Part shown: positions 44,603-55,977 of the stretch, piece by piece
Numbering within the stretch: the stretch's first letter is position 1
Layout of the letters: every line of letters starts with the position of its first letter
Assembly (NCBI GenBank): GCA_016648135.1
Contig: JADDOH010014948.1
Coordinates: forward strand, 1 to 64,000
Origin: Agrypnia vestita
Taxonomy: Eukaryota > Arthropoda > Insecta > Trichoptera > Phryganeidae
Direction: 5' to 3'
Length of the DNA: 64,000 nucleotides
The notes under the pieces: model-generated
Seen by the model: only the letters and a program-made list of their open reading frames with translations
Told to the model about the DNA's origin: nothing
The model's database searches: none
Made by a program: the position numbers and the translations under genes

Positions 44603-45799
44603 GTATGCATTGTAACTAGTGTCTGATTAAACTTTTGGTTTCGGCCTAGTTTTAGAAAAAAACGGGTTTTGTCTTAATTTCGGTTTCGGCTGCCATCGAG
44701 CCGAAACTGAAACTGATTTCGGGAGGTTTCAAGGTTACAAACAAACGCAGATATTTGTTCTTACTGGAATTCTAGTCCACTTCTGTTTTTGAGACAGGTT
44801 GCACTGAAATTCTTGTTGGCTCCACTGACGAGTGTTTCCAGTGACCAAACTGGTCAAATTTCTTCAGACAGGAGAAGCAATTTGCGAGACAAAATTTTGA
44901 TAAATTATTCTTTCTCACTTATAATATTAGATTGTTTAATTTTGAGTACCTACTGATAATTATTAGTCCATTAAAATTGTTTTTTAGGTCAATGAATCTC
45001 TTCGCAGTTTTTTTTAATTTGAGAGAAAACTCTTTATTTTCATACATTAAGTATTATTTGCATTAAAAATATTTAGTTTTTGTACTTAGGTACTTTTAAA
45101 TTTTGAATAATATTGTATTTTATCATTCTGTTGTTTTTGTGACAATTTAAACTTTTGAAAAATTTGAGAGTATTTAAAATTTATCTACTAATTTAATTTT
45201 TTTTCCCAAAAATAACTACCAATTTTAGAACCTTTCCTGACCAAAGCTCCCTCAATTGATGTTGCGTATTATATTTGTCGGGTATAATTTGTTGGTATAT
45301 TTGTCAGGTATATTTAAAAAAAGAAAAAAATAATTCCATACCTGATTGTCCATATACAAAATAGCTTCGCCTCTGTGAGACTATAATATATCTTGATTAA
45401 TGATGTCCCCCTAGGGATAATCCACTATTGTGTTCTTGAAAAAATTTAACATTCTCAAAATATTCTCAATATATTTTTAGTAAAATTGTTAATAATGATT
45501 ACTCGAGTATTTTTATTTATTTGTTTTTATATAATAATGAATTAATATTGAACTAAATTAATCATACAGTACGAAAGTACATACACGTATATAAATTCAC
45601 TTTTTACATAAAATGATTGTATCGATTTTGTAGTGAATTACGTAGTTTTGAATGAAAATCTGGGGATCTGCAACAGTAAATTATTATTTTTTAATATATT
45701 GCCTTTATACTGCATAATATAGCTAACTAAATCAAGTTTATCTTTGATTCTTATACATAATATTTCACACATAATATTTCCAAATTGAACAAAGATACC

Positions 45800-47270
45800 T
45801 TAAGGCGGTACATTCACTGCAAATGCATATTTCGGCGTTTTTTACGAAAATGTGGGTTTTTATTATTCATTTATATCAGAATTTATATGATAGATTGCAT
45901 TTTTTTTAGGAAAATAACTTAGATAGAACCTTTGTTCTTATATAAAAGTGATAAACTGAACATTATTTATAATAATTAAGAAAATATAGGCATTAATCCA
46001 CAGGCCACGGCAAAAAAAACGGTTTTTAATGTTCTACAGCGAACAGACGTGTGTTAAATATTTGTATGTAAACATAATATGTTTTTCTATACGTATAAAG
46101 TTTACTTAATTATCTAGAATCCGTACATAGGAAATTAAGAAATATTTTATATTTATAACGTTATAATTTTTCAAACATGCAGTAATTTTGATGATTTTCA
46201 AATCTTGTTTAATCATATAAAAATATGATTTCCAACGATATATTGTATCTATATTCGCACTTTGAGTCTTCATTCACTATTGAAAAGCTACATTTTTTAT
46301 TAAAAACACGTTAATTATTATTTTAAAATAAAAATTCTAAAGTATGAAAAACGACATCCTATACGTCAAAATGCCTTTCATATGCCGTCTGGCCGCGGCA
46401 GGGGTCAGACGTGTTTATGTGGCCGAATATTTCTCGTCATTTATTTCACTATTAATCCTACTTCTACGCCAAATTTGACATTTATATGAATTATTATTAT
46501 ATAATACGCTCAAAAGCAATTGATATCTCCCATATATTAAGGTTTTATATGGATTTTCGAACGGTTTCATCCTTTTTAAACTTTGAACATGCGTCACATG
46601 TCAGTTTCGGTATTATCCTAATTTCAACAATTGTTCCAGATTATTTGAGGTATCAAGATACATACTGTACGCGCCGTGCGCATGCGCGTTCACGTCTCCC
46701 ATGTATTTATTTCTTGTTTAATATTAACGGTTTTCATTATGATATGAAAAGTATTTCAGAATTGTTAATATGTTTTTTAAATTCTATACAGTAAGTAATA
46801 ATTGGACGTAAATAAAATACGGGAATTTGTCGATAGATAAAATAATACATTTTGATATATGCAGTACGTTCGTGGGGTTACGTAATTGTTTTGTTATTGT
46901 CATATTACGATATGCATTGATTTAAAAAGGAGTTCAGAATTATTACTATGATTCTTAAATTATTTACGGAAAATAATAAGTCGACTCAAATAATATAAGA
47001 TCATTTGTCTAAAGTTAAATAAGTAAATATTTTGATACGTTAGGTACTTCTGTGGGGATGCCTGACGCGGACGAAAGTGAAGAATATATGACCATCTCTT
47101 TCTAGCAAACCTTACTGTTTTAGCAACGTATGTACCATAAATATGTAACGAACGTGTAATTTTTATTCGATTTGCACTCAGATGACATGTCGCGCACGGC
47201 TTGAAAGGACATGATCTATCGATGTAATCTGACAGATATGCATGTTTGTGAATCGGCTGTGCCGCCTTAA
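45800..47270. mobile_element. Candidate TTAA-flanked non-autonomous element in PHF14 intron
   Basis: TTAAGGCGGTACATTCACTG on the left and, inverted, TTAAGGCGGCACAGCCGATTCAC on the right: a shared TTAA-GGCGG-(T/C)AC end with TTAA on both sides, as left by piggyBac-type transposition. About 1.46 kb inside with no transposase frame. Internal GC-richer spots near 46,380-46,410 (GTCTGGCCGCGGCAGGGG) and 46,670. Confidence 0.6.
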
Positions 47271-47297
47271 TGTTTTATGGTTGTGTGTTTTTTACAG

Positions 47298-47483
47298 TTA
47301 GCAGCTCTAACAGATGTTCGGAAAAAATGGCACATCCCACCTGCATTCAGTGTAGAGTTCATCGGATACTACCTGGAGAGGAATAGTCGAATGCAGACTA
47401 TGAAAAGATCCCTTCAGGAACTGATTGACACCAATACAGAACTATTAGAAGGGCAGAAGGAATTGAGAGAAGAATATGATCGG
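47298..47483 (+). CDS. PHF14: PHF14 visible exon 10 (coiled coil)
   Basis: Acceptor TTTTTTACAG, donor CGG|GTAGGG, phase 0 to 0, 62 codons. It encodes PPAFSVEFIGYYLERNSRM followed by a heptad-like ELIDTNTELLEGQKELREEY helix. The YYxERNxRM motif is shared with vertebrate PHF14. Confidence 0.93.
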
Positions 47484-47663
47484 GTAGGGTAAATTCAATT
47501 TTTTTGTTGAACCACACTTTGCATCCAATAGTGCAGTGCAGCTTTAATAAATCTGACATTTATTAAAGATTGATAATTATACATTCATAGTAATGATAAT
47601 AATTATGTCTGTCAATATTAAATTATTTCACTACTTTCCTTTAATTTTGGATTATTGTTACAG

Positions 47664-47836
47664 GTTACAAAAGAAAACAATGAGGTGAATAAGGAAATGA
47701 ATACCTTGAAGCAGAATATTAGTAAATTCTATTCATGCATCTCAGGCGTGTGTCCAAATAAAACATTACCAAACCTAGAAGCGTTGGCCTCTGCTGTTCC
47801 CCCACCCCCACCACAAACCAATGCTGGCCCCAGAAG
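47664..47836 (+). CDS. PHF14: PHF14 visible exon 11 (end of coiled coil, proline-rich)
   Basis: Acceptor ATTGTTACAG, donor GAAG|GTGACT, phase 0 to 2. Coiled-coil residues continue (ENNEVNKEMNTLKQN), then a Pro-rich AVPPPPPQTNAGP linker. Confidence 0.9.
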
Positions 47837-48398
47837 GTGACTGTATTATTATTACTGTTGTAACATTATTTTTGGCTCGTTTTTCTCATTATATTTGATT
47901 TTTTTGTAAAGTTTTTTTTGTTAAAAAATTTTTTTATAAATTTTTAGTAGTGTAGCAATAAATTACTGAGTCCTGGGGCAAACATGTACTAGATTGCTAC
48001 CCGTCCCCCCAACAGAAATATTTAGAATTTCGCTCTATAATTTTATAAGCATATTTTCTGATGTTCTATCGATTAAAGTAAAAAAAAATCAAAAAATTTC
48101 AACCTGTAACCTTTAACGCGTGTGTTGTACATGAACATATTTTTTGGGAAAAAAGGTGAAATTATATATGTACTTATCTGACAGAATGTTATGATATATC
48201 AATATCTGACATACTTACTAGTCTCGCGGGAAGAGGCATGAACCTTCCACCGCTTGATCAGTAAATGGTACATTGTGTTAATCAAAGTAATAACAGTATC
48301 ACTCATCCATTAATTTCATTAACATGATTTTGTATCGTTCGTTTATAATTTGCCTTGAGTTTTTTATTTTTTACTTACGAGATGATTCATCTTCCCAG

Positions 48399-48505
48399 GT
48401 CAATGGTAGTGCCAACGGCGGCAGCACTTAAAATGGGTGTTGGCTTTCCTCTCAACTCAAATCCGGAGGAACATCAAGGAAAAGTTCTTTCTACATCGAG
48501 ACAGG
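48399..48505 (+). CDS. PHF14: PHF14 visible exon 12 (linker)
   Basis: Acceptor CATCTTCCCAG, donor CAGG|GTTTGT, phase 2 to 1. It encodes an Ala/Gly/Pro-rich stretch (VVPTAAALKMGVGFPLNSNP) with little conservation. The donor GTTTGT is weaker than the others in the gene. The exon is required to keep frame between its neighbours. Confidence 0.8.
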
Positions 48506-48735
48506 GTTTGTTTCTTTACTTTTCCTATCTTTGGAAAATATCTAAATTATCTAGTGCCAATGAGTTTTGATAGAAGCAATGGAGAACAGCTGAAAACGAT
48601 TGGAAAAAAGTAGCATTAAAGATTTTGTAAACTTATTTTGAATTAAATACCATAGTTAGAATTTATTAACTTTCATAATTTGATTATGATGATTTTGATT
48701 TCTAAAGAGTTTTTAAAAATGTACCACAATTTCAG

Positions 48736-48901
48736 CAGGAACGCCGGATACCATATCTCTTAACAACGAATGTGGCATATGCAGACAGAAGACAGATCAA
48801 CATCTGCTGGCCAAGTGTGACACCTGTCACCTGTACTATCACCTGGGATGTCTCAAGCCACCCCTCACCAGACTACCCAAGAAGTCCAAGCTTTATGGAT
48901 G
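48736..48901 (+). CDS. PHF14: PHF14 visible exon 13 (last PHD, incomplete)
   Basis: Acceptor AATTTCAG, donor GATG|GTGAGA, phase 1 to 2. It encodes ECGICRQKTDQHLLAKCDTC, YYHLGCLKPPLTRLPKKSK, GW. CGIC, CDTC and H-x2-C are present; the last Cys pair must be on the next exon, which would start with G to complete the Trp codon. A CAGCAG at the acceptor gives a NAGNAG choice (48,736 or 48,739) that adds or drops one codon. Confidence 0.93.
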
Positions 48902-49450
48902 GTGAGAGTAATCATCTTATAATATGAATGCGCTAAAAATGCCAGTCATGTTGCGTGTGTTTCCATTGCCAGCACAAAAAAAAACAAATGGCGAAATCGT
49001 ATAAAGTAGTGAAAAGTGTGGATTCTTTTAAAATACATGCAGATAATATTTAATGTGTAGAAATATTATACACGTAAAATAAAAATGGTCACTTATAAAA
49101 ATAATGTACTTAATATTTACACGTTTATTGATTTTCGATATACATACTGTGTTTCAAAATTGTTTGTAAATTTCGCGATATATTTTTTTGGTTATGTAAA
49201 CACAGACATAACCCAGCTGTCACTGCTGTCGGTTTGGCCCATTCGGCCGTTCGTCGACATGTTGGAGCGATGACAGCTATTTACATTTTAACTATTTATC
49301 GCTTTAAAAAGCTACTTTTAGTTAGAAAATTTTTATATCATAGTGAATGAAATTAATATTTTATATTTCGGAATCACGTGCGATAGCCGATTGCCTTCCT
49401 GCTAGTTAGGATTTTAATCTACTACACTAAAACTCCGTTTATTTGATATT
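48902..49450. other. PHF14 downstream intron
   Basis: No exon that starts with G and encodes the last Cys pair of the PHD was found. AT-rich; 49,200-49,275 is slightly more balanced but shows no motif. Confidence 0.4.
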
Positions 49451-50000
49451 TGTCATAGCTAATGGCAAAAACTTTACAGGTGGATTCCTGCTTTGATAAT
49501 GAGTCGAAAATGTTCAAACAACCATGACCTAATATCTAGTTATGGAGATGTGCAATATCAAAGTTTGCATTTTTTTTTCAATATTTCTGATTTAATTTTT
49601 TTTAAGTTGACCATCATTGCAGTAACTTATACGGATTATGAAAAATTCATTCGCTTTAATATATAATGCAATATATTATTATTATTTAATATAATATTTA
49701 ACACATAATAAAAATCGCAATAATAAATAGTCAAATAAATAGATGAACACCGCGCAACTTTAAGATCGAAATTTTAACTAGGTTTTTAATCCATTTTATT
49801 TGAGTGTATTAGGTAAATTGCCTGTAAGTATAGTTCAACGTTTTGCCACACATAGTCAGAAATAATGAAAAAACTAGCAACCTTTGATATTGCATTATAT
49901 CCATACTATTAATTGTGTCATGTTTGCCTTGAACATTTTCGACTCATTATGAAGCAGGAATCTACCTGTAGCTTGGCTATAGCTCTGAGACACCCTGTTG
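49450..50000. mobile_element. Foldback element, copy 2
   Basis: Left arm GGATTCCTGCTTTGATAATG, ATATCAAAGTTTGCATTTTT; right arm inverted CCTTTGATATTGCATTATAT, TTGAACATTTTCGACTCATT, GCAGGAATC, ending in ACACCCTGTTGTG. The same arms as at 5.7 and 56 kb. The centre (49,690-49,850) is AT-rich and not shared. Confidence 0.65.
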
Positions 50001-50118
50001 TGTTTAATGAAATATTTGCCACTAACGGATATACTCCTTTTTTGGCTTTTTTAAATTAAAATTTCCCTTAGTAGACTGCTTTTTCTAAACACGTTTATTT
50101 GCTAAAAACTTTTCATAT

Positions 50119-51402
50119 ATCGGTCCTTCATCTGAAATATGAAACGTAGTATGGGAGGACATAAAGCCGATTTTTTTTTATTATAATATATTTATTTAAT
50201 CAAAGTATGTACCATTGCTATCTATGCACTTTTGCCATCTCATAGGTAGTTCATCGATCCCTTTACTAAAAAAACCATTCGGACGGGAATCAATAAAATC
50301 TTTGAAGGCGGTTTGGACTGCCCCATCGAGGTTGAATTTTTTCCTTTGCAAGAAGTTATCCAAATTTCGAAAAAAATGGTAATCTGTTGGGGCAAGGTTC
50401 GGAGAGTACGGTGGATGTCTTAGACATTCCAATTGAAGCTCCTCTAATTTGGTAGCCGTCTGTTGTGCAGTGTGTGGTCTAGCGTTATCATGAAGCAGCA
50501 GTGGCCTAGAGCGATTAACCAGCCTCGGTTGTTTAGCAGCTAGCTTTTCCATCATGGTTTGCAGTTGCTGATAATAGACATCTGCCGTAATCGTCTGGCC
50601 AGATTTAAGAAAGCTGTAGCGAACGACACCAGCACTAGTCCACCAAACGCTCACAAGTAACTTTTTTGGAGACAATTTTCGCTTGAGGCATGGTTTGGCT
50701 GGTTCGGCAGGGTTCAGCCATTGCGATGAGCGCTTCCGATTATCGTACAGGATCCACTTTTCATCACAGGTAATGATTTGATTTAAAATCCCTTCATTAT
50801 TGTGCCGGTTGAGTAATGCAACGCAGCAGTCCACGCGCGTTTGTTGATTTGCTTCACTCAATTCGTGAGGTACCCACTTTTCAAGCTTTTTCACCTTACC
50901 AATTTGCTTCAAGTGGATTAAAACAGTTTTATCACTAACACCGCAGCCTGCAACTAACTCGGATGTGGTTTGCGATGGATCCGCTTCCACAATAGCCTTC
51001 AATTCTTCATTATCAACTTTGGTCTACGGCCGTCCACGGGGCTTGTTCTGCAGGTTGAAATTTCCAGAACGAAAACGTTGGAACCAAAAACGCACTGTGT
51101 TTTCTTTTGCGGCACCGTCGCCATACACATCATTAATCCTTCGAGCCGGTTCTGCAGCACTGGTGCCACGGTGGAACTCGTACTCGTAAATAACGCGATA
51201 TTTCAATTTTTTCATTTTGTAAACTGAGTGACGCAAAGAAAAAAACAATTGAGGAAAAACAAATGAATTATAATTTTCAAAACACAAATACATGAGTAAA
51301 TAGCTGTATAAATTTGGATTTGGAATTCCTAACCAAAGAGAAGATATTTGAGATCAAATTTGCCAGTACGGCAAAACGCCAATTTCATATGTAAGGACCT
51401 AA
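50119..51402 (-). mobile_element. Mariner transposon, near full length
   Basis: About 1.28 kb. The right end, read inward, is TTAGGTCCTTACATATGAAA; the left end TCGGTCCTTCATCTGAAATA is a diverged match, so the terminal repeats are imperfect. A TA follows the right end, as expected for mariner; the left TA is ambiguous in a TATAT run. It encloses a single transposase frame (next entry). Confidence 0.85.
50196..51215 (-). pseudogene. Mariner transposase, one in-frame stop
   Basis: One frame of 339 codons from ATG at 51,215-51,213 (MKKLKYRVIYEYEF) to TAA at the left end, the usual mariner length. The only lesion is TAG at codon 64 (51,026-51,024), directly after NLQNKPRGRP. N-terminal helix-turn-helix region: RRINDVYGDGAAKENTVRFW. 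The D,D34D catalytic triad is intact: D151 (TCDEKW), D243 (LLHDNARPH), D278 (APTDYHFF), with 34 residues between the last two. The normally conserved YSPDLAP motif reads YSPNLAP (N273). It cuts and pastes mariner DNA at TA sites in intact relatives; this copy is presumably inactive because of the stop. Confidence 0.92.
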
Positions 51403-51906
51403 TATTATGAACTTAAAAAAATTATAAAATCCTCTATTTCTGTCTTTCTACATCTTATGTATGTACACCCTAACGTTATGATTTTATATTTTTGTTGAAA
51501 AATCAAATTTATTGGAATTTCATCATTCCTACATTGACATTTTTTTTTAAATATAAGAGATAAAGAACTATCGCAATTTTATATTTACAGAACACATCTT
51601 TCAGGAATTTGAATAAAATTATTATTTGTTGTGTGGGATGCAATAGGTGTCACCTTCGATAAGTTATGCAGCCACATCCTGGCTACTTTCCTAAACGTTT
51701 GCTAATATTAAAGTAGCCAGTTTGTCGTGGTTTTTTTGTGTGATGTCATTTTTAAGAAATATAATAGTTTATTGATAAATAAAATATATTTAATATGTTT
51801 TCCATATTGACGTATATATGTGAATATTATACTGTGCTGCTTCCGACTAATCTCTACCCATATCATATTTTATATTTTAGGTTAATATTTTAATCATTTT
51901 TATTAT

Positions 51907-52460
51907 AAACTAGCTGTGCCCGCATCTTCGCCTGCGTAGAATTCAGATTGAGACTTAAGAGTATCAGTGAAAAATCAATATCATCTAAACTACTCGTCCA
52001 AACAATGTTGTGTAAAAGGCAATTTTTATCTACATTAAATTTTCCTGGCGATTTATTTTGATAAGAATTTGATATAACCTACTTAAATTCCCCCCGAAAT
52101 ATTAAAATTAATTTTAAATATATATTTTATTCAGGTTTTATTAATTTGTGAATTCATCTTAACATATCGATATATGTCGTCGCGGACTTTTTTAGAAAGT
52201 ATTCATTTATCTCTTACTGTTAAGGCAGTTTCGTAAGAAACGCATTCGCTCGACCGTTTTTTCCTCGACTTTTGTTGTAAAAAAGTCACCACGAAAAGTC
52301 GGTGATATATATAGCCTATATAACCACCTTGAAAAACCATTCAAAATATTGGTGAAAGAGTTTTTGAAATCGAATAAGTACTTTCGGGAATTACCTCCTA
52401 CATCCAAACTAACAAACTTACAAACTTTACCTCTTTATATATTAGTATAGACAGTAAAGA
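51907..52460 (-). repeat. Retroposon 3' end, minus orientation
   Basis: It begins ACTAGCTGTGCCCGCATC and ends with ACAAACTTTACCTCTTTATA, TTAGTATAGAC; both are familiar borders of abundant insect RTE-like tails. No coding frame. The opposite orientation of this terminus is at 22.06 kb. Confidence 0.5.
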
Positions 52461-52642
52461 TTAGTATAGATATAGATTAAACACAAATTTACTTAGTTTT
52501 AACCACTATTTTTTTGGTAATAACCACTGGTTTCGGAATCGCCGTCTCTTCTTTGTAGTAACAAACTAAACGTCACGAAATATGGTCAATTATATTTTTA
52601 GCAACTTGTGTTTGCTTCAACCTGCCGTACGAGTTTTTTTTA

Positions 52643-52770
52643 AAGAGAGATGTGACACCGAATGCGTGATGCATAAATATTCTAACTATTTACAAAATGA
52701 GCTAAGTGCTTGTGCTATGAAAATAGAACTAACTTGCTGCTGTCCTGGAATGATCACCAACACTGACCAC
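52643..52770 (-). repeat. SINE family B, tail and part of head
   Basis: It aligns with 57,200-57,368: GAGATG...ACCGAATGCGT, TGCTTGTGCTATGAAAATAG, TCCTGGAATG. Confidence 0.55.
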
Positions 52771-53404
52771 TAACAAACATTATTTTATTTTCTGTTAAAT
52801 ATATATTTTTTAATTTAATTCAATTTAAATATATATTACTTTTTAATATAAGTATATACTATAAACACTCTTACTTGGAGACTTGAAATAATCATTTCTT
52901 GTATTAAATGTATGTATTATCAACATATTATATTTGTGTGTGTTTTTATTAAAATAAAAAATAATAAAAAAATAATTATGTCAGGTGTTAAAGTGGTTGG
53001 GCGACTAGAGAGGGGGGTGATAAATGAGGGAGGTAGAAATAGATGATGTTATGAATGGAAATATATTTAAGATAAGACTGCAGGTTTGATATTTCTGGTT
53101 ATTATTTACAGATTCATTATAGGTAATTTATACACTTCTTCATTTCTTCATATCTAATCTTTTTGCTTTATCAATACTGAAGATATTTACTGCTGTATTT
53201 ATAAGAATACTATGTATTTTATTATTTTTTTAATGAATTTCACATTACACATCACATTATTTTCAATAGCGTGATTGCAAGTTCATTCATTCAATCATTT
53301 TTATTTCACTTATTAGTTTTATCTAACTCATTAATATAACTGTATTGTTTTGTTTCGGAGCTAAGAAAATATAAAAACTTTCATAAAATATCAAGTATTA
53401 AATT

Positions 53405-53766
53405 TAATTATTACCTTCATGAACACATTCTTATTGTGAAGTTGAAATTTTTTCATAACAAAGTTCTGTGAAATTTAATACCAAATTAATTAATCAATTA
53501 GAAAGTCATACAGAAAAATCAAATCTTCAAAAAAATATTTGACTGCTATCGGGATTTGAACCTCTGATCTACTCCTTTCCAGTGCAGGCGCGTTATCTAA
53601 TTACGCTATAGCGGACTCTAAGATTTCCGTTAATATATCGACCTTATCTGTATGTCTCATTTTATTAATTGATTAACATATATCATCCATTTTAGAGCAA
53701 TCCACTTTTTCTGGTAAGATAGGCACAAATTACTTTCTGTAACTGCCGCTAGGGGATGCCAGAAAT
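53405..53766 (-). repeat. Repeat family C with embedded tRNA-like block, copy 1
   Basis: Read on the minus strand: CTGGCATCCCCTAGCGGCAG, AAAAAGTGGATTGCTCTAAA, a tRNA-like block (53,617-53,542), TTTTTCTGTATGACTTTCTA, ATTGATTAATTAATTTGGT, and CACAGAACTTTGTTATG...GAATGTGTTC. The same order is found in copy 2 at 62.38-62.64 kb plus its palindromic tail. The pol III-type block is internal, unlike ordinary SINEs where it leads. Confidence 0.75.
53542..53617 (-). pseudogene. tRNA-like block in repeat C (tRNA pseudogene or SINE head)
   Basis: A-box-like TATAGCGTAATTAGA and B-box GGTTCAAATCC at proper spacing; D-stem GCGT/ACGC pairs. The acceptor stem pairs poorly and the anticodon stem is short, so a functional tRNA is unlikely. 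Confidence 0.6.
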
Positions 53767-53769
53767 AAT

Positions 53770-54710
53770 CGTTTTAATTCATTTTTATTTTTGTACGCAT
53801 TTGGTACAACATACATAGGTATATTATATTCAAGAATTTTAAAATATTTTGGAGTGGTATTGAAGTATTAGTTTATTTTTTATTAAGAAAATTGAGACAA
53901 AAGGTTAAACTTAAAAACTATGCACGTCACTGGTAAATCGTATCGTATTATAAAATGTATAATAATATCGCCAACTTTACGATGGGCTGACTTATGCTTC
54001 GGCAGAATTGAGAAACGACCCAACCAGCAGACACGCCTCGCTGCTATATTTGTACGGCATTAATGAATGCACGAGAACAAAAAGTGGATTGTTACCCCTT
54101 GTATTGTAAGGTTGTATTTATATATGTGCATTATTCATTATTATTCAGGGCGTTGAGCCGCCATCCGTTCTAGGTTTACCTCACTTAATTCCCTTGCAAA
54201 GTAAGTGCAAGGGTAAATTAATTTGGAACACTATCAAATTTAAAAAAAAAAAAACATTTTTGCCCAAAACTTACACACGTGTCGTTTATTGCGTTATGAT
54301 TTAAAAAAAAACTGAAAATATATTTTCCCATATATAGGAAGTGCAATCTTGTTTATTTATTTATTTATTTGAGGGAAAATTAACAGCAGATGTATATACT
54401 AACACATATAAAATAATTTATATTAAATTATGCCAAATACAAATTTTCCACTGAATATAGTAATGTATTAAAACAAGGGTGACGTAGTAAAATAAATTTT
54501 TTAATTATTTTAACAGCGAGAGGGGAGGGTGGAGATAATGTGGGATGCAAGTCGAAGGGAAGATAAATTGTATGAATTAGTTTGGATGTGATTGTGTAAA
54601 TATTGTCCCTTATCGTTGAATTAAAAACTTCAATGTGGTGATAGTTTGTGTTAAATGAATTTGTTTATTTGTCGGGATGTCTCTATATATTTAAGTATGT
54701 CTCTATATAT
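53770..54710. other. Intergenic DNA
   Basis: AT-rich; ATTT repeats at 54,354-54,373. No gene recognised. Confidence 0.4.
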
Positions 54711-54727
54711 ATTTGTAGCAGAGTATC

Positions 54728-54885
54728 TATCTCTGTGGTCTAATGGTTAAGACTAAGTCACCTAGATAGGTCAGGGGTTCGACCCTTGCTCCGGGAAACC
54801 ACCAAGTTAGTCCTATTTCATATCAATTGCGTAGTTTGAATTGATGTGAAACGCATTCCGGTACACATATCTATTTTTGACCTTG
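54728..54885 (+). repeat. tRNA-derived SINE, family B
   Basis: Head TGTGGTCTAATGGTTAAGAC (A-box) and GGGGTTCGACCCTTG (B-box), then CAAGTTAGTCCTATTTCATA, GATGTGAAACGCATTCCGG and TACACATATCTATTTTT. The body matches the family B copies at 52.6, 57.2 and 60.9 kb. Confidence 0.7.
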
Positions 54886-55084
54886 ACATTTTCAAAAAAC
54901 TTTTTTGCTTTTTTTGCTTTATGCTTGATCAAAATTCATTCAAGAATTCCTGAGAAAAATTGACTGAGCGAAAACAATTTGAAGCTAGCATGGTAGGGGA
55001 ATTTATAAACGAATTTCCTTAATGTTTTGCATTTTTTTCGAAACTCCTTTCTTCAGACTGGTAAAGAAAACATCTCTAAACTAT

Positions 55085-55215
55085 TAAGCTTCCCGATTCC
55101 CGGTGAGATCACAATTTAATATGTATGATTTACTCAAACCTGGGTGCTTTGTGATGTATTTCGCTTCTGTAATTGGGCCTCCTGGGCTGTTGAAGCGTAA
55201 AAAGAAAAAGAAAAA
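55085..55215 (+). repeat. SINE family A body
   Basis: GGTGAGATCACAATTTAA, TACTCAAACCTGGGTGCTTT, TTTCGCTTCTGTAATTGGGC, CTGTTGAAGCGTAAA and an A-rich tail. It lines up with the minus strand of 33,380-33,480. The head is not visible. Confidence 0.7.
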
Positions 55216-55705
55216 AAAGTCAATTTCTAATTTTGCACACACCTTGCTAATAAGGTAACAGGATTTTGTTGATAAAGTACGCCATTTGGTTATTGAGAAT
55301 TTTAAACTTTTTATTTTAATAAATGAAAATTCATTTCAATTTGCACAAAAAAAATATATTTTTCGATATTCTACATCATAGACGTCATTTAAGAAAATAA
55401 TTTTGAAATTTAAAAAAAATATGTTTGAAATAAACCAGCAACAATGTACGCCTTAAAATATAATCTATAAATATAACAATTTCGTTGTCTGTCCGTAACT
55501 TGCTGGAACGACAACTTTTGATAATTTGAGTGTGACACTCGATCAGCGCGCGATCACGCAAGGGTCGTTATTAATTATTATTATTATTTCCTGTGATTTT
55601 TCACGAGTGTACGAGGAACGGCTAGTTGGCAATGGTAATGTTGTGTGTGTTACATTTATCTACGTAAAAAAATCATTTTAAAGTATTTTTTGATGGCTCA
55701 AGATA

Positions 55706-55924
55706 GTGCAATCCCATAAACGAGGCTTAGTAAGTCCTGTAAGCGATAATCTGAATTATCTATTAAAAAAAAAAAATTATTACTATCATCATTACCAATA
55801 TCAGCCAATGTCAATCCGTCACATAAAGACATTCCCATTCTTGTCTTCCGCCGATGTTGTCACTCCCACTGCTCTAATAATCAGGTCTACAGCAGTTGCA
55901 GCGACGCGAAAGCCAGCTCCCTAA
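55706..55924 (+). other. Unrecognised short ORF
   Basis: 72 codons, ending SSADVVTPTALIIRSTAVAATRKPAP. The region is more balanced in GC than the surroundings, but no family was recognised and no splice context is convincing. Confidence 0.15.
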
Positions 55925-55977
55925 CCTAACCGACCTGTTTTTTTCTAAGGTAGTTTTCAACATGTATTTCTAATATA

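Larger units (their letters stand above)
35610..48901 (+). other. PHF14: PHF14 gene (partial): PHD-finger histone-reader, 13 coding exons visible
   Basis: Thirteen exons with GT/AG borders join in one frame to 608 complete codons. In order: KRRVKP and SSDDSDF near the N-terminus, as in vertebrate PHF14; an acidic Ser/Asp-rich region (residues 1-110); PHD1 (about 119-171); a zinc knuckle and extended PHD (about 181-300), forming the PHD-knuckle-PHD (PZP) module; a basic linker; a leucine/glutamate coiled coil (about 420-490); and the last PHD (562 onward), cut at its final Trp by a phase-2 intron. In the family, the PZP module binds the histone H3 tail and the protein acts in the nucleus in chromatin regulation. 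The acidic region before PHD1 is shorter than in mammals. The start codon lies upstream of an exon beginning in phase 1 and was not found. Exons completing the last PHD and any C-terminal PHD are not seen up to 64,000. Introns carry several DNA-transposon derivatives. Confidence 0.93.

Noticed and set aside
50965..51227. Plus-strand ORFs of 74 and 85 codons
   Set aside because: Antisense shadows of the mariner transposase.
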